DNA of 64,000 bases, from assembly GCA_051878795.1 (NCBI GenBank), contig JBJEKU010000010.1, positions 31,301 to 95,300 of the forward strand, given 5' to 3'. Positions 50,459 to 60,088 of this stretch are shown here, piece after piece. Position numbers and translations under genes: made by a program. The notes under the pieces were generated by a model that searched no databases, was not told where the DNA came from, and saw only the letters and a list, made by a program, of their open reading frames with translations. The first letter of the stretch is position 1, and the number at the start of each line of letters is the position of its first letter. The DNA comes from W1P20-047 sp051878795 (GTDB lineage Bacteria > Actinomycetota > Coriobacteriia > Coriobacteriales > Eggerthellaceae).

Positions 50459-51715
50459 CTATGCTGCGGCGTTATCGGCTTCGGGAGCCTGGGCATCCTT
50501 GCCGGGGTTGAAGTCCACGCCCGCCTTACGCATGGCACGGTAGTCGGTAGATGCGGTGAACAGGACGTCGGAGCTGGAGTTCAGCGCGGTCTCGCAGGAG
50601 TCCTGGATGACGCCTACGATGAAGCCGATGCCTACCATCTGCATGGCGATGTCGTTGCCGATGCCCAGAAGGGAGCAGGCGATGGGGATAAGCAGCAGCG
50701 ATCCGCCGGCAACGCCGGATGCACCGCAAGCGGAAACAGCAGCCAGCACGCACAGGATGACTGCGGTGGGCAGGTCGACGGAAACGCCCACGGTGTGCGC
50801 TGCAGCCATGGCCATGACGGAGATGGTCACTGCGGCGCCGCCCATGTTGATGGTGGCGCCCAGGGGGATGGAAACCGAGTACAGGTCCTTATCCAAGCCC
50901 AGCTTCTCGCACAGGGCCATGTTCACGGGGATGTTCGCGGCAGAGCTGCGGGTGAAGAACGCGGTCAGAGCGGAGTCCTTGAGGGTGCGCAGGACCAGCG
51001 GATAGGGGTTCTTCCGGAAGGCGGCCCAGGCGAGCAGGGGATTGGTGACCAGCGCGATGAAGAGCATGCATCCCACGAGCACTGCCAAAAGCATGCCGTA
51101 TTCGGTGAAGATGGCCAGGCCGCTGCTGGAAACGCTCGAGTAAACCAGGCCCAGGATGCCGAAGGGGGCGAGCTGGATGATCCACAGCACGGCGGTGCGT
51201 ACCGCACCGGCGATGTCGTCTAGGATGCTCTTGGTGCCTTCACCGGCAAAGCGCAGGGCAACGCCCAGGATGCATGCCCAGGCGAGGATGCCCAGATAGT
51301 TGGCGTTCGCCAAAGCATCGACGGGGTTTGCGACCGCATTGGTGAGGAGGTTGGTCAGAACCTCGCCTACGCCAGCGGGGGAATCCTGTACGATGGCGTC
51401 GGTGAGCGTTACCGTAATGGGGAAGATAAAGCTTGCGGCGACGGCGACCAAGCTTGCGATGATGGTTGCAGCGACGTAGAAGATCAGGACCGTCTTCATT
51501 CCGCCGCCCGAGGTCTTGCGGCTCAGAGCCCCCATGACCAGGAAGAAGACCAGGATAGGTGCCACGGCCTTCAAGGCGCCTACGAACAGAGTGCCCAGAA
51601 GCGAGATCACGCCCACTCCGGGTGCGATCAGCGCCAGTACCGTGCCGATGATCAGTCCGCAGACGATGCGAAGGATGAGACTCGTGTCCATCCATTTCCT
51701 CGCGATTGCTTTCAT
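50459..51715 (-). CDS. sstT: Serine/threonine:sodium symporter SstT
   Basis: 418 residues from ATG 51715, GGAG-rich site upstream. Dicarboxylate/amino-acid:cation symporter (DAACS) fold, with IPLGATINMGGAAVTISVMA and the re-entrant DSALTAFFTRSSAANIPVN (Ser-rich motif with N) of SstT. It imports serine and threonine with sodium. It lies on the reverse strand between efp and the carboxylase cluster, so it interrupts a gene order (efp then accB/accC) common in the group, by my recollection. Confidence 0.92.
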   Translation of the reverse strand: MKAIARKWMDTSLILRIVCGLIIGTVLALIAPGVGVISLLGTLFVGALKAVAPILVFFLVMGALSRKTSGGGMKTVLIFYVAATIIASLVAVAASFIFPITVTLTDAIVQDSPAGVGEVLTNLLTNAVANPVDALANANYLGILAWACILGVALRFAGEGTKSILDDIAGAVRTAVLWIIQLAPFGILGLVYSSVSSSGLAIFTEYGMLLAVLVGCMLFIALVTNPLLAWAAFRKNPYPLVLRTLKDSALTAFFTRSSAANIPVNMALCEKLGLDKDLYSVSIPLGATINMGGAAVTISVMAMAAAHTVGVSVDLPTAVILCVLAAVSACGASGVAGGSLLLIPIACSLLGIGNDIAMQMVGIGFIVGVIQDSCETALNSSSDVLFTASTDYRAMRKAGVDFNPGKDAQAPEADNAAA

Positions 51716-51978
51716 TTCTTCTCTCTCCTTTTTCGTGGCATCGCACACATAGGCCCGCAAGCGGAAGGCCTGCCGGGCCGGATGGTGTGGATGTTTCCGA
51801 TTCGTTAACGATTCATTCTGAACAATGGCAAAGGCCGGGGCAAGGGTTCATCCTTGAAAAGTAGCGCATTGACCGTGAAAAGGTTCTTTTGCCTGTTCTG
51901 CCGAATGGTTATCGGTTGATGGGTGTGTTCCTTATACAATTAATGCAACTGCAAAGGGACGCGCTTTGCCGCATCCCC

Positions 51979-51984
51979 TATAAT
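51979..51984 (+). promoter_or_regulatory. -10 box of the carboxylase cluster
   Basis: TATAAT, 31 bases before the GTG of the fused carboxylase gene. No good -35 seen. Confidence 0.45.
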
Positions 51985-52015
51985 GCAATCTTTGACAAGA
52001 AAAGGAGGTGCAGAC

Positions 52016-53887
52016 GTGCCAAAACTTCAAATCATGGATACGACCATTCGCGACGGCCAGCAGTCCCTTTGGGCGACGCGAATGCCTATCGGCGACATGC
52101 TGCCGATTCTGCCCAAGATGGACCGTGTCGGTTATTGGGCGATCGAGGCCTGGGGCGGTGCTACCTTTGACACCTGCCTTCGCTTCTTGGATGAGAATCC
52201 TTGGGAGCGTCTCCGATCGATCAAGGCAATGACTCCCAACACCGACCTCGCCATGCTTTCCCGTGGCCAGAATCTGGTCGGCTATAAGCACTATTCCCGC
52301 GAGATCTGCAATCGCTTCATCAAGGCTGCCAAGCGCAACGGCGTGCAGGTGTTCCGCGTGTTCGACGCATTGAACGACGCCCGCAACATCAAGGACAACG
52401 CCGATGCCATCAAGGAATGCGGCGGCTGGTTCGAAGGTGCGATCAGCTACACCATCAGCCCCGTCCATACCCTGGACAGCTACCTGGAATACGCTCAGCA
52501 GCTGAAGGACATGGGCGCCGATTCCATCGCCATCAAGGACATGGCGGGCATGCTCACCCCCTATCGCACCGAGCGCATGGTCAAGGCCTTGAATGCCGAA
52601 ATCGGCCTGCCCGTCCATGTGCACTGCCACTATGTCGGCGGCATGGCGCCTGCCAACATCCTCAAGGCGGCTGAAGCCGGCGCGGCAATCGCCGACGTTG
52701 CCAGCGCGCCGTTGGCGTTCGGCAACAGCCATCCTGCGGCAGAGATGATCGTGGCCTCCTTGCAGGAAAGCCGCTACGACACCGGTCTCGACTTGGATCT
52801 GCTGTTCGAAATCGCCGAGTACTGGGAAGAGGTGCGTCGTCGCAACCATTACAAGCGCGGCGTGTCCTCCCTGCTCCATATGCAGGTGTACAGCCATCAG
52901 GTTCCCGGCGGCATGATGAGCAACCTGGTTTCCCAGTTGGAAACCCAGAACGCCGTCGACCGCTTGGACGAGGTGATGAAGGAAATCCCCAAGGTCCGCG
53001 CAGAAGTGGGCTATCCGCCGCTGGTAACCCCCATGAGCCAGATCGTCGGCACCCAGGCTGTGTTCAACGTCCTGACCGGCAAGCGCTGGGGCGTGGTTTC
53101 CAAGGAGATGAAGGATTACCTCTGCGGATACTACGGCAAGGCCCCCGGTCCCATCGATCCGGAAATCATGGCCAAGGTCGTTGGCGACACCCCTGTGCTC
53201 GATCCCAACGTATCCCCAGGCTCCCTGGTCACCACTACGTTCTCCGAGTTGGAAGACGAAATCGGCGATCTGGCGCGCACTGAGGAAGACGTGCTCATGT
53301 ACGCGATGTTCCCCGCATCCGCCCGTACCTACCTGAGCAAGCACCGTACATCCGAACGAGTTGACTTCCTTATGGACAAGGAAGTATCCGGCACCAAGGA
53401 GGAAGATTACGTGGACATCAATCAGATCCGCGAGTTGGTTCGCGTTGCCGAGGAAAGCGGCGTAGGCGAAATCATCGTCGAAGAAGAAGGCATGCGCATC
53501 GCCGTCCGCATGCCCGGTGCAGTCGCAGCTCCCGCAGCGGCTCCCGTCGCCCAGGCGGCGCCCCAGGCAACCGCCGAGGCAGTACCTGCCGCAGCACCTG
53601 CTGCAGCAGCCAACTCCGGCCGTCCTGCCAACTGGATTCCCGTCACCGCTCCCATGGTCGGTACCTTCTACAAGGCCCCCGCTCCCGGCGAGGATCCCTT
53701 CGTGGAAGTCGGCAGCAAGGTTGCCGCGAAGGAAACCCTCTGCATCGTCGAAGCCATGAAGCTCATGAACGAAATCCAGGCCGAGCAGATGGGCATCGTC
53801 CGCGAGGTTTGCCTGGAAGACGCAACCCCCGTCGAATTCGGAACCGTCCTGTTCTACATCGAGCCCATCTCTGATACGGAGAACTAA
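52016..53887 (+). CDS. Fused carboxyltransferase (OadA/PycB-type) and biotin carboxyl carrier protein
   Basis: 623 residues from GTG 52016, with AAGGAGG seven bases upstream. Residues about 1-460 are a pyruvate-carboxylase/oxaloacetate-decarboxylase-alpha carboxyltransferase: DTTIRDGQQSLWATRMP, AIKDMAGML (carbamylated-Lys region) and HVHCHYVGGMAPANIL. Residues about 475-500 match the N-terminal piece of acetyl-CoA-carboxylase AccB (INQIRELVRVAEES). An Ala/Pro linker leads to a BCCP lipoyl-like domain with EAMKLMNE, biotin Lys about 582. The paired biotin carboxylase is the next gene. Together they would make or break oxaloacetate from pyruvate. The AccB-type carrier on a pyruvate-type CT is unusual. 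Confidence 0.9.
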   Translation: MPKLQIMDTTIRDGQQSLWATRMPIGDMLPILPKMDRVGYWAIEAWGGATFDTCLRFLDENPWERLRSIKAMTPNTDLAMLSRGQNLVGYKHYSREICNRFIKAAKRNGVQVFRVFDALNDARNIKDNADAIKECGGWFEGAISYTISPVHTLDSYLEYAQQLKDMGADSIAIKDMAGMLTPYRTERMVKALNAEIGLPVHVHCHYVGGMAPANILKAAEAGAAIADVASAPLAFGNSHPAAEMIVASLQESRYDTGLDLDLLFEIAEYWEEVRRRNHYKRGVSSLLHMQVYSHQVPGGMMSNLVSQLETQNAVDRLDEVMKEIPKVRAEVGYPPLVTPMSQIVGTQAVFNVLTGKRWGVVSKEMKDYLCGYYGKAPGPIDPEIMAKVVGDTPVLDPNVSPGSLVTTTFSELEDEIGDLARTEEDVLMYAMFPASARTYLSKHRTSERVDFLMDKEVSGTKEEDYVDINQIRELVRVAEESGVGEIIVEEEGMRIAVRMPGAVAAPAAAPVAQAAPQATAEAVPAAAPAAAANSGRPANWIPVTAPMVGTFYKAPAPGEDPFVEVGSKVAAKETLCIVEAMKLMNEIQAEQMGIVREVCLEDATPVEFGTVLFYIEPISDTEN

Positions 53888-53889
53888 GA

Positions 53890-55236
53890 ATGTTCGATAA
53901 GATCCTCATCGCCAACAGGGGCGAGGTCGCGCTGCGCATCATGCGCGCAGCGCGCGAGCTGGGTGTGAAGACCGTAGCGGTCTACTCCACCGAAGACGCA
54001 GACACCCTTCCCGTCCGCTATGCGGACGAGAAGGTCTGCATCGGCCCCGCTCCTGCAGGCAAGTCATATCTGGTGATGGCCAACATCATCGCTGCAGCCA
54101 AGAACACCGGTGCGAAGGCTATTCATCCCGGCTACGGCTTCTTGGCAGAGAATGCCGACTTCGCACGCATGTGCATTGAGAACGACATCGTCTGGATCGG
54201 ACCTGCGCCGGAGTGCATCGAGAAGATGGGCGACAAGGCGGTCGCCCGTGAGACCATGGCATCCGTGGGCGTTCCCACCGTGCCCGGCTCCGATGGCACC
54301 GTCGACACCGTTGAAGAAGCACGTGCCTTCGCCGAGGCAGTGGGTTATCCCGTGCTGATCAAGGCATCTGCCGGCGGTGGCGGCAAGGGTATGCGCGAAG
54401 TCCATGATCCTGCCGACCTGGAAGCCCAGTACAAGGCCGCGAAGACCGAGGCCGGCGCCGCCTTCGGCAACGACGAAGTCTATTTGGAAAAGCTGGTCCT
54501 GCGTCCGCGTCACGTGGAAATCCAGGTGCTGGCAGACGATTTCGGCAATGTCGCATCCCTGTGCGAGCGTGACTGCTCCATCCAACGCCGCCATCAGAAA
54601 CTGCTGGAGGAAGCTCCCAGCCCCGTGCTCGACGAGCAGACCCGCAAGGAAATGGGCATCGCTGCGGAAAAGGCGGTCCGTGCCGTCGATTACCGCAATG
54701 CAGGTACTATCGAATTCCTGCTGGACCAGGATGGAAGCTTCTACTTCATGGAAATGAACACCCGTGTGCAGGTGGAGCATCCCGTCTCCGAGCAGATTAC
54801 CGGTGTCGACATCATCAAGGAGCAGCTGCGCATCGCTTCCGGCGAACCCATGTCCTGCGCATCGCGTGCCCCCTTCTCGCCGAATGGCGCTGCTATCGAG
54901 TTCCGAATCAATGCCGAGGATCCCGATAACGATTTCCGCCCCAGCCCGGGTACCATCACCAGATTCGATCTTCCCGGTGGCCCTGGGGTGCGTGTCGAAA
55001 CCTATCTGGAGCAGGGTGCGAAGATCAGCCCCTTCTACGACTCGCTCGTTGCGAAGCTCATCGTTTGGGGCTCCAACCGCGAAGAGGCGCTTGCCCGAGG
55101 CAGGCGTGCGCTGAGCGAATTCAAGATCGAGGGCATCAAAACCACCATCCCCTTCCATCTGAGGGTTCTGGATGTTCCCGCATTCGCCGAAGGCAGGGCT
55201 TGCACCGACTTCATCGCAACCGAGATGGGAGAATAA
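53890..55236 (+). CDS. accC: Biotin carboxylase AccC
   Basis: 448 residues, full length, starting two bases after the previous stop. ATP-grasp motifs: KILIANRGEVALRIMRAARE, IKASAGGGGKGMRE, HVEIQVLADDFGNV, then EMNTRVQVEHPVSE. It carboxylates biotin on the carrier using ATP and bicarbonate. With the fused gene it forms a two-protein pyruvate carboxylase; it may also serve acetyl-CoA carboxylase, whose AccA/AccD genes are not in this window. Confidence 0.95.
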   Translation: MFDKILIANRGEVALRIMRAARELGVKTVAVYSTEDADTLPVRYADEKVCIGPAPAGKSYLVMANIIAAAKNTGAKAIHPGYGFLAENADFARMCIENDIVWIGPAPECIEKMGDKAVARETMASVGVPTVPGSDGTVDTVEEARAFAEAVGYPVLIKASAGGGGKGMREVHDPADLEAQYKAAKTEAGAAFGNDEVYLEKLVLRPRHVEIQVLADDFGNVASLCERDCSIQRRHQKLLEEAPSPVLDEQTRKEMGIAAEKAVRAVDYRNAGTIEFLLDQDGSFYFMEMNTRVQVEHPVSEQITGVDIIKEQLRIASGEPMSCASRAPFSPNGAAIEFRINAEDPDNDFRPSPGTITRFDLPGGPGVRVETYLEQGAKISPFYDSLVAKLIVWGSNREEALARGRRALSEFKIEGIKTTIPFHLRVLDVPAFAEGRACTDFIATEMGE

Positions 55237-55237
55237 C

Positions 55238-55582
55238 GTGTCTAATCTTAATTTCGAGGGCATGGCAATCGCCGAAGGCGTTGTCGAGACCATCGTCACC
55301 ATTGCCGTTCAGGATGTCGAAGGGGTCGCGGGCCTCTCCAATGTCCATGCGAATGGTATCTTGGGGGCATTCGGAAAGAAGTCTTCCGGCGGAAGCGTCG
55401 AGGTTGTGGTGAACGAAGACGAAACCGTCTCCGTTGCAGTGAGGATTGTGGCGCTGTATGGCCATTCCCTGCCCGATCTCGCCCAGAGCATCCGCGAAGC
55501 TGTTGCGGATGCCGCGATGACCCAGATCGGAATCACGGTTTCCGAAGTCAATGTATTCATCGACGGAATTCAGTTTGCATAG
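55238..55582 (+). CDS. Asp23/Gls24 family envelope stress protein
   Basis: 114 residues from GTG, GGAG upstream. Asp23 family core: IAEGVVETIVTIAVQDVEGV, AVRIVALYGHSLPDLAQSIR and VSEVNVFIDGIQF. Such proteins assemble under the membrane in stress. Its place between accC and nusB is conserved in Gram-positives. Confidence 0.9.
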   Translation: MSNLNFEGMAIAEGVVETIVTIAVQDVEGVAGLSNVHANGILGAFGKKSSGGSVEVVVNEDETVSVAVRIVALYGHSLPDLAQSIREAVADAAMTQIGITVSEVNVFIDGIQFA

Positions 55583-55590
55583 GATTTGGA

Positions 55591-56208
55591 TTGGCTAGAA
55601 AACATGAAAGGTCGCTTGCACGGTGCATGGCCGTGCAAGCGCTTTACCAGAGCGAGATAACAGGAACCGACCTTTCGGAAATGGCCGGCAATACCACCAT
55701 CATTCCCGATGGCGGGGCGCTTCCGGAATATGCGGTTTCCCTGCTTGCTGCAATCAAGGATCATGCGGAAGAAATCGACGACCGTATTTCCGAGGCATCG
55801 GAGAATTGGTCGCTTTCGCGTATGCCCATCGTCGATCGTGCCATTCTGCGTGCTTCCGTATGCGAGATCTACTTCATCGACGATGTTCCCGTTTCGGTGA
55901 GCATCAACGAGGCGGTCGAACTTGCGAAGGAATTCGGTGGGGAAGACGAGTCCTCTCGTTTTGTGAACGGCATTCTCGGCCGCATTGCGCGCACCATGGA
56001 TTCCGAAGCGGAGGCAATCTGGTCGGAAGAAGATTCCGACGCTGTTCCGGAAGCCGCTGTCGCAGCCGAAGATAGGGCCGATGCCGAGGCGGAATGTGCT
56101 GCGCAGTCCGATGAGGCTGGTGCGATGTGTGTTCCAGAGGCCGAAGAGGGCGTGCAGGAATGCCAACGTCCCGTTGTTCCCGATGCGGATGCGGTAGATG
56201 GACAGTAA
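55591..56208 (+). CDS. nusB: Transcription antitermination factor NusB with acidic tail
   Basis: 205 residues from TTG 55591, weak ribosome site. The NusB core (about 1-135: ARKHERSLARCMAVQALYQS, AILRASVCEIYFIDDVPVSV, SINEAVELAKEF, FVNGILGRIA) is followed by a 70-residue Glu/Asp/Ala-rich tail not seen in ordinary NusB (about 140). NusB with NusE binds boxA RNA to keep rRNA transcription processive. The tail's role is unknown; it could reduce nonspecific RNA binding. It overlaps xseB by 11 bases. Confidence 0.93.
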   Translation: MARKHERSLARCMAVQALYQSEITGTDLSEMAGNTTIIPDGGALPEYAVSLLAAIKDHAEEIDDRISEASENWSLSRMPIVDRAILRASVCEIYFIDDVPVSVSINEAVELAKEFGGEDESSRFVNGILGRIARTMDSEAEAIWSEEDSDAVPEAAVAAEDRADAEAECAAQSDEAGAMCVPEAEEGVQECQRPVVPDADAVDGQ

Positions 56209-56416
56209 GACCCTCGACTCCTTCGAATCGCTAAACGAACGATTGAAAGAGATCATCCGTCTTGTAGGGGATGATTCCATTCCGCTTGACGAGGCCTTGG
56301 GTTTATTCGAGGAAGCTGCTGCTCTCGGGGTGAAGGCCTCGGCGATGCTTGAAGAGAACATTCTCGCACGCGACGAAAACGAATCGCAAGCGCCTGCGGA
56401 TACTGCGGGCGTATAA
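56198..56416 (+). CDS. xseB: Exodeoxyribonuclease VII small subunit
   Basis: 72 residues, with the XseB pattern SFESLNERLKEIIRLVGDD, PLDEALGLFEEAAALG. It forms exonuclease VII with XseA, which degrades single-stranded DNA. xseA is not next to it, so it must be elsewhere. Overlaps the nusB end. Confidence 0.88.
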   Translation: MDSKTLDSFESLNERLKEIIRLVGDDSIPLDEALGLFEEAAALGVKASAMLEENILARDENESQAPADTAGV

Positions 56417-56471
56417 TCCCAGGGCGGCGTGGTATGCACGCCGCCCGCTTTTCCGGGACTGGAGTTCTTTT

Positions 56472-58358
56472 ATGGCGTACTCAGAACGAATTCTCGATGC
56501 TATCACCGGTCCTTCGGACCTGAAATGCCTTACAGATGACGAATTGGAAATCCTCTGCACCGAGTTGCGCGAGGAAATGATTACCGTGACCTCTGCGAAT
56601 GGCGGGCATCTGGCTTCGAGCCTCGGTGCGGTCGAAACCATCGTGGCCTTGCATTCGCTGATGGATTGCCCTCGGGATCGCATCGTGTTCGATGTCGGCC
56701 ATCAGGCATATGCCCACAAGCTGCTCACTGGAAGGGCCAAGGATTTTTCCACCCTCCGGCAATTCGGGGGCGTGACGGGGTTCCCCACTCCTCTGGAAAG
56801 CGAATACGACGTTCATCCATCGGGTCATGCTTCCGATAGCCTGTCGGTAGCGCTCGGCCTGGCGTTGGCGCGTGACTTGCGTGGAGACGACCAGAAGATA
56901 GCCGCAGTAATCGGCGACGCCTCTCTATCCGGAGGAATGGCCTTCGAGGCTCTGAACCATATCGGTCAGGAAAAGATTCCCCTGGTAATCGTGCTGAATG
57001 ACAATGGCATGTCCATTTCTAGGCCAGTGGGGGCCTTGGTCAGGCATCTGGGTAACCTGCGCATGTCGAACAGGTATATCCATACCAGGGAAAGCATCCA
57101 GGAAGTCATGGAAGATGGCGGCCGTATGGGCGAAAGCCTGCTCAATCTGGGTAGGAACATGAAGGATTCCGTCAAGCATCTGATGAATTCCGGCTCCATG
57201 ATGTTCGAACAGCTGGGTATCGTTTGCACGGCACCGATCGATGGGCATGATATCTCCGCATTGAGGGAGACCTTCCGAGCTGCCCTCCAGTCGAAAAGCC
57301 CCGTGCTGGTGCATGTTGTAACCAAGAAGGGTGCTGGGTATCTTCCTGCCGAAAAGTCTCCCGAACGCTTCCATGGAATCGGACCCTTCGATATCGAAAC
57401 GGGCGAATCGTTGAAGAAGACGGCATCCAACCCGACATTCACCTCGGTGTTCGGGCGCGCGATCATCTCCGAAGCGGAGAGAGATGAGGATGTGGTTGCC
57501 ATAACCGCAGCTATGCCGTCCGGCACAGGCCTGAAGGCTTTCGCCGAGCGTTTCCCCGAGCGCTTCTTCGATACCGGAATCACCGAAGAGCATGCAATCG
57601 GCATGGCAGCCGGATTGGCATTCGCCGGGAAGAAACCGGTTGTCGCCATGTACTCGACCTTCCTGCAACGTGCCATCGACCAGCTTACGATCGATGTTGC
57701 CCTTCCGAAGGCGAATGTGGTGCTTGCTGTGGACCGTGCCGGTTTGGTGGGCGACGATGGGCCGACCCATCATGGGGCCTTCGATTTGGTTTATCTGCGG
57801 ATGATTCCGGGAATGAGGATCCTTGCTCCTTCCGACGAAGGGGAGTTGGTGAGCGCCCTCCATACGGCCCTGACCATGGAAGGGCCTGTTGCAGTGCGCT
57901 ATCCCCGAGGCGAGGCATTCGGTGCGTCCATCCCGGAAACCCCTGATATCTTCGATGAGGGCAAGTCGAGGATTGTGCGCGAGGGTGGCGACGGCACTAT
58001 CCTTTCGTTCGGAAGCATGCTTTTCCAGGCTGTCGAAGCTGCGCGGATTCTCGAAGGCGAGGGCCTGAATGTGCGCGTGGTCGATATGCGCTGGGTAAAG
58101 CCGTTCGATGAAGGCGCCGTGATGGCTGCTGCGGAAACAGGATCCGTAGTGACCGTGGAAGACGGCTCCCTTGCCGGTGGTGCAGGTGCCGCAGTGGGCG
58201 AATTCCTTCTGCACGAAGGGCTTGTCTGCAAGTTCGCGAGTATCGGCTTGCCCGATGCGTTCGTTCCCCAGGGAAAGGTCCCTGTCCTGTACAGGGAGCT
58301 GGGCATGGATGCGCAGGGTATCGCGGATGCATTCCTGCGAATCCACCGAAAGGCCTAG
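56472..58358 (+). CDS. dxs: 1-deoxy-D-xylulose-5-phosphate synthase
   Basis: 628 residues from ATG 56472 (GGAG upstream); the extended frame from 56349 overlaps xseB and is not used. Transketolase motifs: GGHLASSLGAVE, FDVGHQAYAHKLLTGR, IGDASLSGGMAFEALNHIG (thiamine-diphosphate binding GDG-like), VLNDNGMSIS, then DTGITEEHAIGMAAGLA and DRAGLVGDDGPTHHGAFD. First step of the MEP route to isoprenoids and also feeds thiamine and pyridoxal synthesis. Confidence 0.96.
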   Translation: MAYSERILDAITGPSDLKCLTDDELEILCTELREEMITVTSANGGHLASSLGAVETIVALHSLMDCPRDRIVFDVGHQAYAHKLLTGRAKDFSTLRQFGGVTGFPTPLESEYDVHPSGHASDSLSVALGLALARDLRGDDQKIAAVIGDASLSGGMAFEALNHIGQEKIPLVIVLNDNGMSISRPVGALVRHLGNLRMSNRYIHTRESIQEVMEDGGRMGESLLNLGRNMKDSVKHLMNSGSMMFEQLGIVCTAPIDGHDISALRETFRAALQSKSPVLVHVVTKKGAGYLPAEKSPERFHGIGPFDIETGESLKKTASNPTFTSVFGRAIISEAERDEDVVAITAAMPSGTGLKAFAERFPERFFDTGITEEHAIGMAAGLAFAGKKPVVAMYSTFLQRAIDQLTIDVALPKANVVLAVDRAGLVGDDGPTHHGAFDLVYLRMIPGMRILAPSDEGELVSALHTALTMEGPVAVRYPRGEAFGASIPETPDIFDEGKSRIVREGGDGTILSFGSMLFQAVEAARILEGEGLNVRVVDMRWVKPFDEGAVMAAAETGSVVTVEDGSLAGGAGAAVGEFLLHEGLVCKFASIGLPDAFVPQGKVPVLYRELGMDAQGIADAFLRIHRKA

Positions 58359-58392
58359 CTGCCTGAATCCTGTCCAATCGATTAGGTGATAT

Positions 58393-58436
58393 CCCCGATG
58401 CGGTACACGGCGTGCGCCTGACCGCATCGGGGTTTT
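58393..58436 (+). terminator. Rho-independent terminator of the accC-dxs cluster
   Basis: CCCCGATGCGGT pairs perfectly with ACCGCATCGGGG and is followed by TTTTG. Confidence 0.85.
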
Positions 58437-58591
58437 GCTGTAATGGGAGAGGGGTTGAAAGTTGCTAATCACTTTCAGCAAAGATGATAACCATGATAAA
58501 AAATAAAGGCCAATGTTATTTCATAGAAAAAACCAATGGCTAAAATGATGTGGTTTCTGAAAGCCTATTGGGAAAGGAAAGGCAAGAGGCG

Positions 58592-59878
58592 ATGTTTACA
58601 TCCGCGCAGCTCATCTCCATTGCTGTGTTCGTGATCGTCATGATTCTTGTCATCTCCGAGAAGATCCATCGCGCTGTAGCAGCCTTGCTGGGTGCGGTGG
58701 CTCTGATTGTTCTTGGGGTTATCGACTGGGATACTGCGATCGGGCACATCGACTTCAATACCATCGGCGTCCTTCTGGGCATGATGCTGTTCGTGTCCGT
58801 GGTCAAGGAATCCGGCCTGTTCGAGTTTGCAGCCATCAAGGCGGCCAAAATCGCGAAGGGCAAACCCTGGGCGATTATGGTGGCATTCATGCTGATTACC
58901 GCCATTCTGTCCGCATTGCTCGACAATGTCACCACCGTCCTTCTGGTCGGCCCCATGACGCTCATCGTCTGCGACCTGCTGGAGATCAACCCGGTTCCAT
59001 ACTTCCTGACCGAGATTTTCGCCAGCAACATCGGCGGTACCGCGACCCTCATCGGCGATCCGCCGAACATCATGATCGGCTCTGCTGCGGGCTTCTCCTT
59101 CGCCGACTTCATCCTGGTCGATACCCCCTGCGTCATCATCACCATGGTCGTGGTCATCTTCTGCTTCAAGTTCGCATTCGGCCGCGGTCTGAACGTATCC
59201 GAGGAAAACCGCAAGAAGATCCTGGACCTGGATCCCAACGACTACATCCGCGACCGCGGCCTGTTCATCAAGAGCCTGGTCATGATCGCCATCGTCGTCA
59301 TCCTGTTCATGACCCATGGCATCTTCCATCTGGAAAGCTGCATCATCGCGCTGGGTGCTGCAGGCATCATGGTGGTCATCTCCAAGGCGGACCTGGAAAT
59401 GTGCGTCTTCGGCATCGAGTGGACCACCATCGGCTTCTTCTGCGGCCTGTTCATGGTCGTCGGCGGCATGGTGGAAACCGGCGTCATCGCGATGCTTGCC
59501 CAGGGAATCCTGGACATCTGCGGTGGCAACCCGCTGGTCATGATGCTCGTCATCCTGTGGGCATCCGCCATCATCAGCGCCATCCTGGACAACATCCCCT
59601 TCGTTGCAACCATGATCCCCGTCATCCTGACCATCGCCGATGGCGGCGAGATCGATGTTCTGCCCCTTTGGTGGGCGCTGTCCCTGGGCGCATGCCTGGG
59701 CGGCAACGGCACCCTGATCGGCGCATCCGCGAACGTCGTCCTGTGCAGCATCGCCGGAAAGAACGGCCACCCCATCTCGTTCATCCAGTTCACCAAGTAC
59801 GGCTTCCCGGTCATGATCCTGACCATCGTGGTCGCAACGGTGTATTTGTTCCTGCGCTACGGCTTGGCGATGCTGTAG
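58592..59878 (+). CDS. NhaD/ArsB/CitM-type ion transporter, copy 1
   Basis: 428 residues from ATG 58592. About eleven hydrophobic spans; ion-transporter superfamily motifs DNVTTVLLVGPMTLIV, SNIGGTATLIGDPPNIMIGS and GNGTLIGASANVV mirror each other in the two halves, as in ArsB/NhaD. It probably exports Na+, arsenite or carries a carboxylate; substrate unknown. A second copy at 60864 is identical over a 712-bp core. Followed by a terminator. Confidence 0.9.
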   Translation: MFTSAQLISIAVFVIVMILVISEKIHRAVAALLGAVALIVLGVIDWDTAIGHIDFNTIGVLLGMMLFVSVVKESGLFEFAAIKAAKIAKGKPWAIMVAFMLITAILSALLDNVTTVLLVGPMTLIVCDLLEINPVPYFLTEIFASNIGGTATLIGDPPNIMIGSAAGFSFADFILVDTPCVIITMVVVIFCFKFAFGRGLNVSEENRKKILDLDPNDYIRDRGLFIKSLVMIAIVVILFMTHGIFHLESCIIALGAAGIMVVISKADLEMCVFGIEWTTIGFFCGLFMVVGGMVETGVIAMLAQGILDICGGNPLVMMLVILWASAIISAILDNIPFVATMIPVILTIADGGEIDVLPLWWALSLGACLGGNGTLIGASANVVLCSIAGKNGHPISFIQFTKYGFPVMILTIVVATVYLFLRYGLAML

Positions 59879-59935
59879 CAATCGGATGATCCCTCCGGGC
59901 CTTTCGGGCCGGTGGAACTCCCTTCGAATCGCAAG

Positions 59936-59967
59936 CGGGCCGCTGATCGAATCAGCGGCCCGTTTTT
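59936..59967 (+). terminator. Rho-independent terminator
   Basis: CGGGCCGCTGAT pairs perfectly with ATCAGCGGCCCG around CGA, then TTTTT. A very strong terminator between transporter copy 1 and the GNAT gene. Confidence 0.92.
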
Positions 59968-60088
59968 CGTTTCGAGGTATTGAGGAAAACACGCTCGAGA
60001 CCCAAAGTCGCATCATCGGGAGGCAAGGCGACGTACGTGCGGAAGGGTCGTGTGAGGGTAGCCCCCGATTATTCAACTGCCCTTTCCC

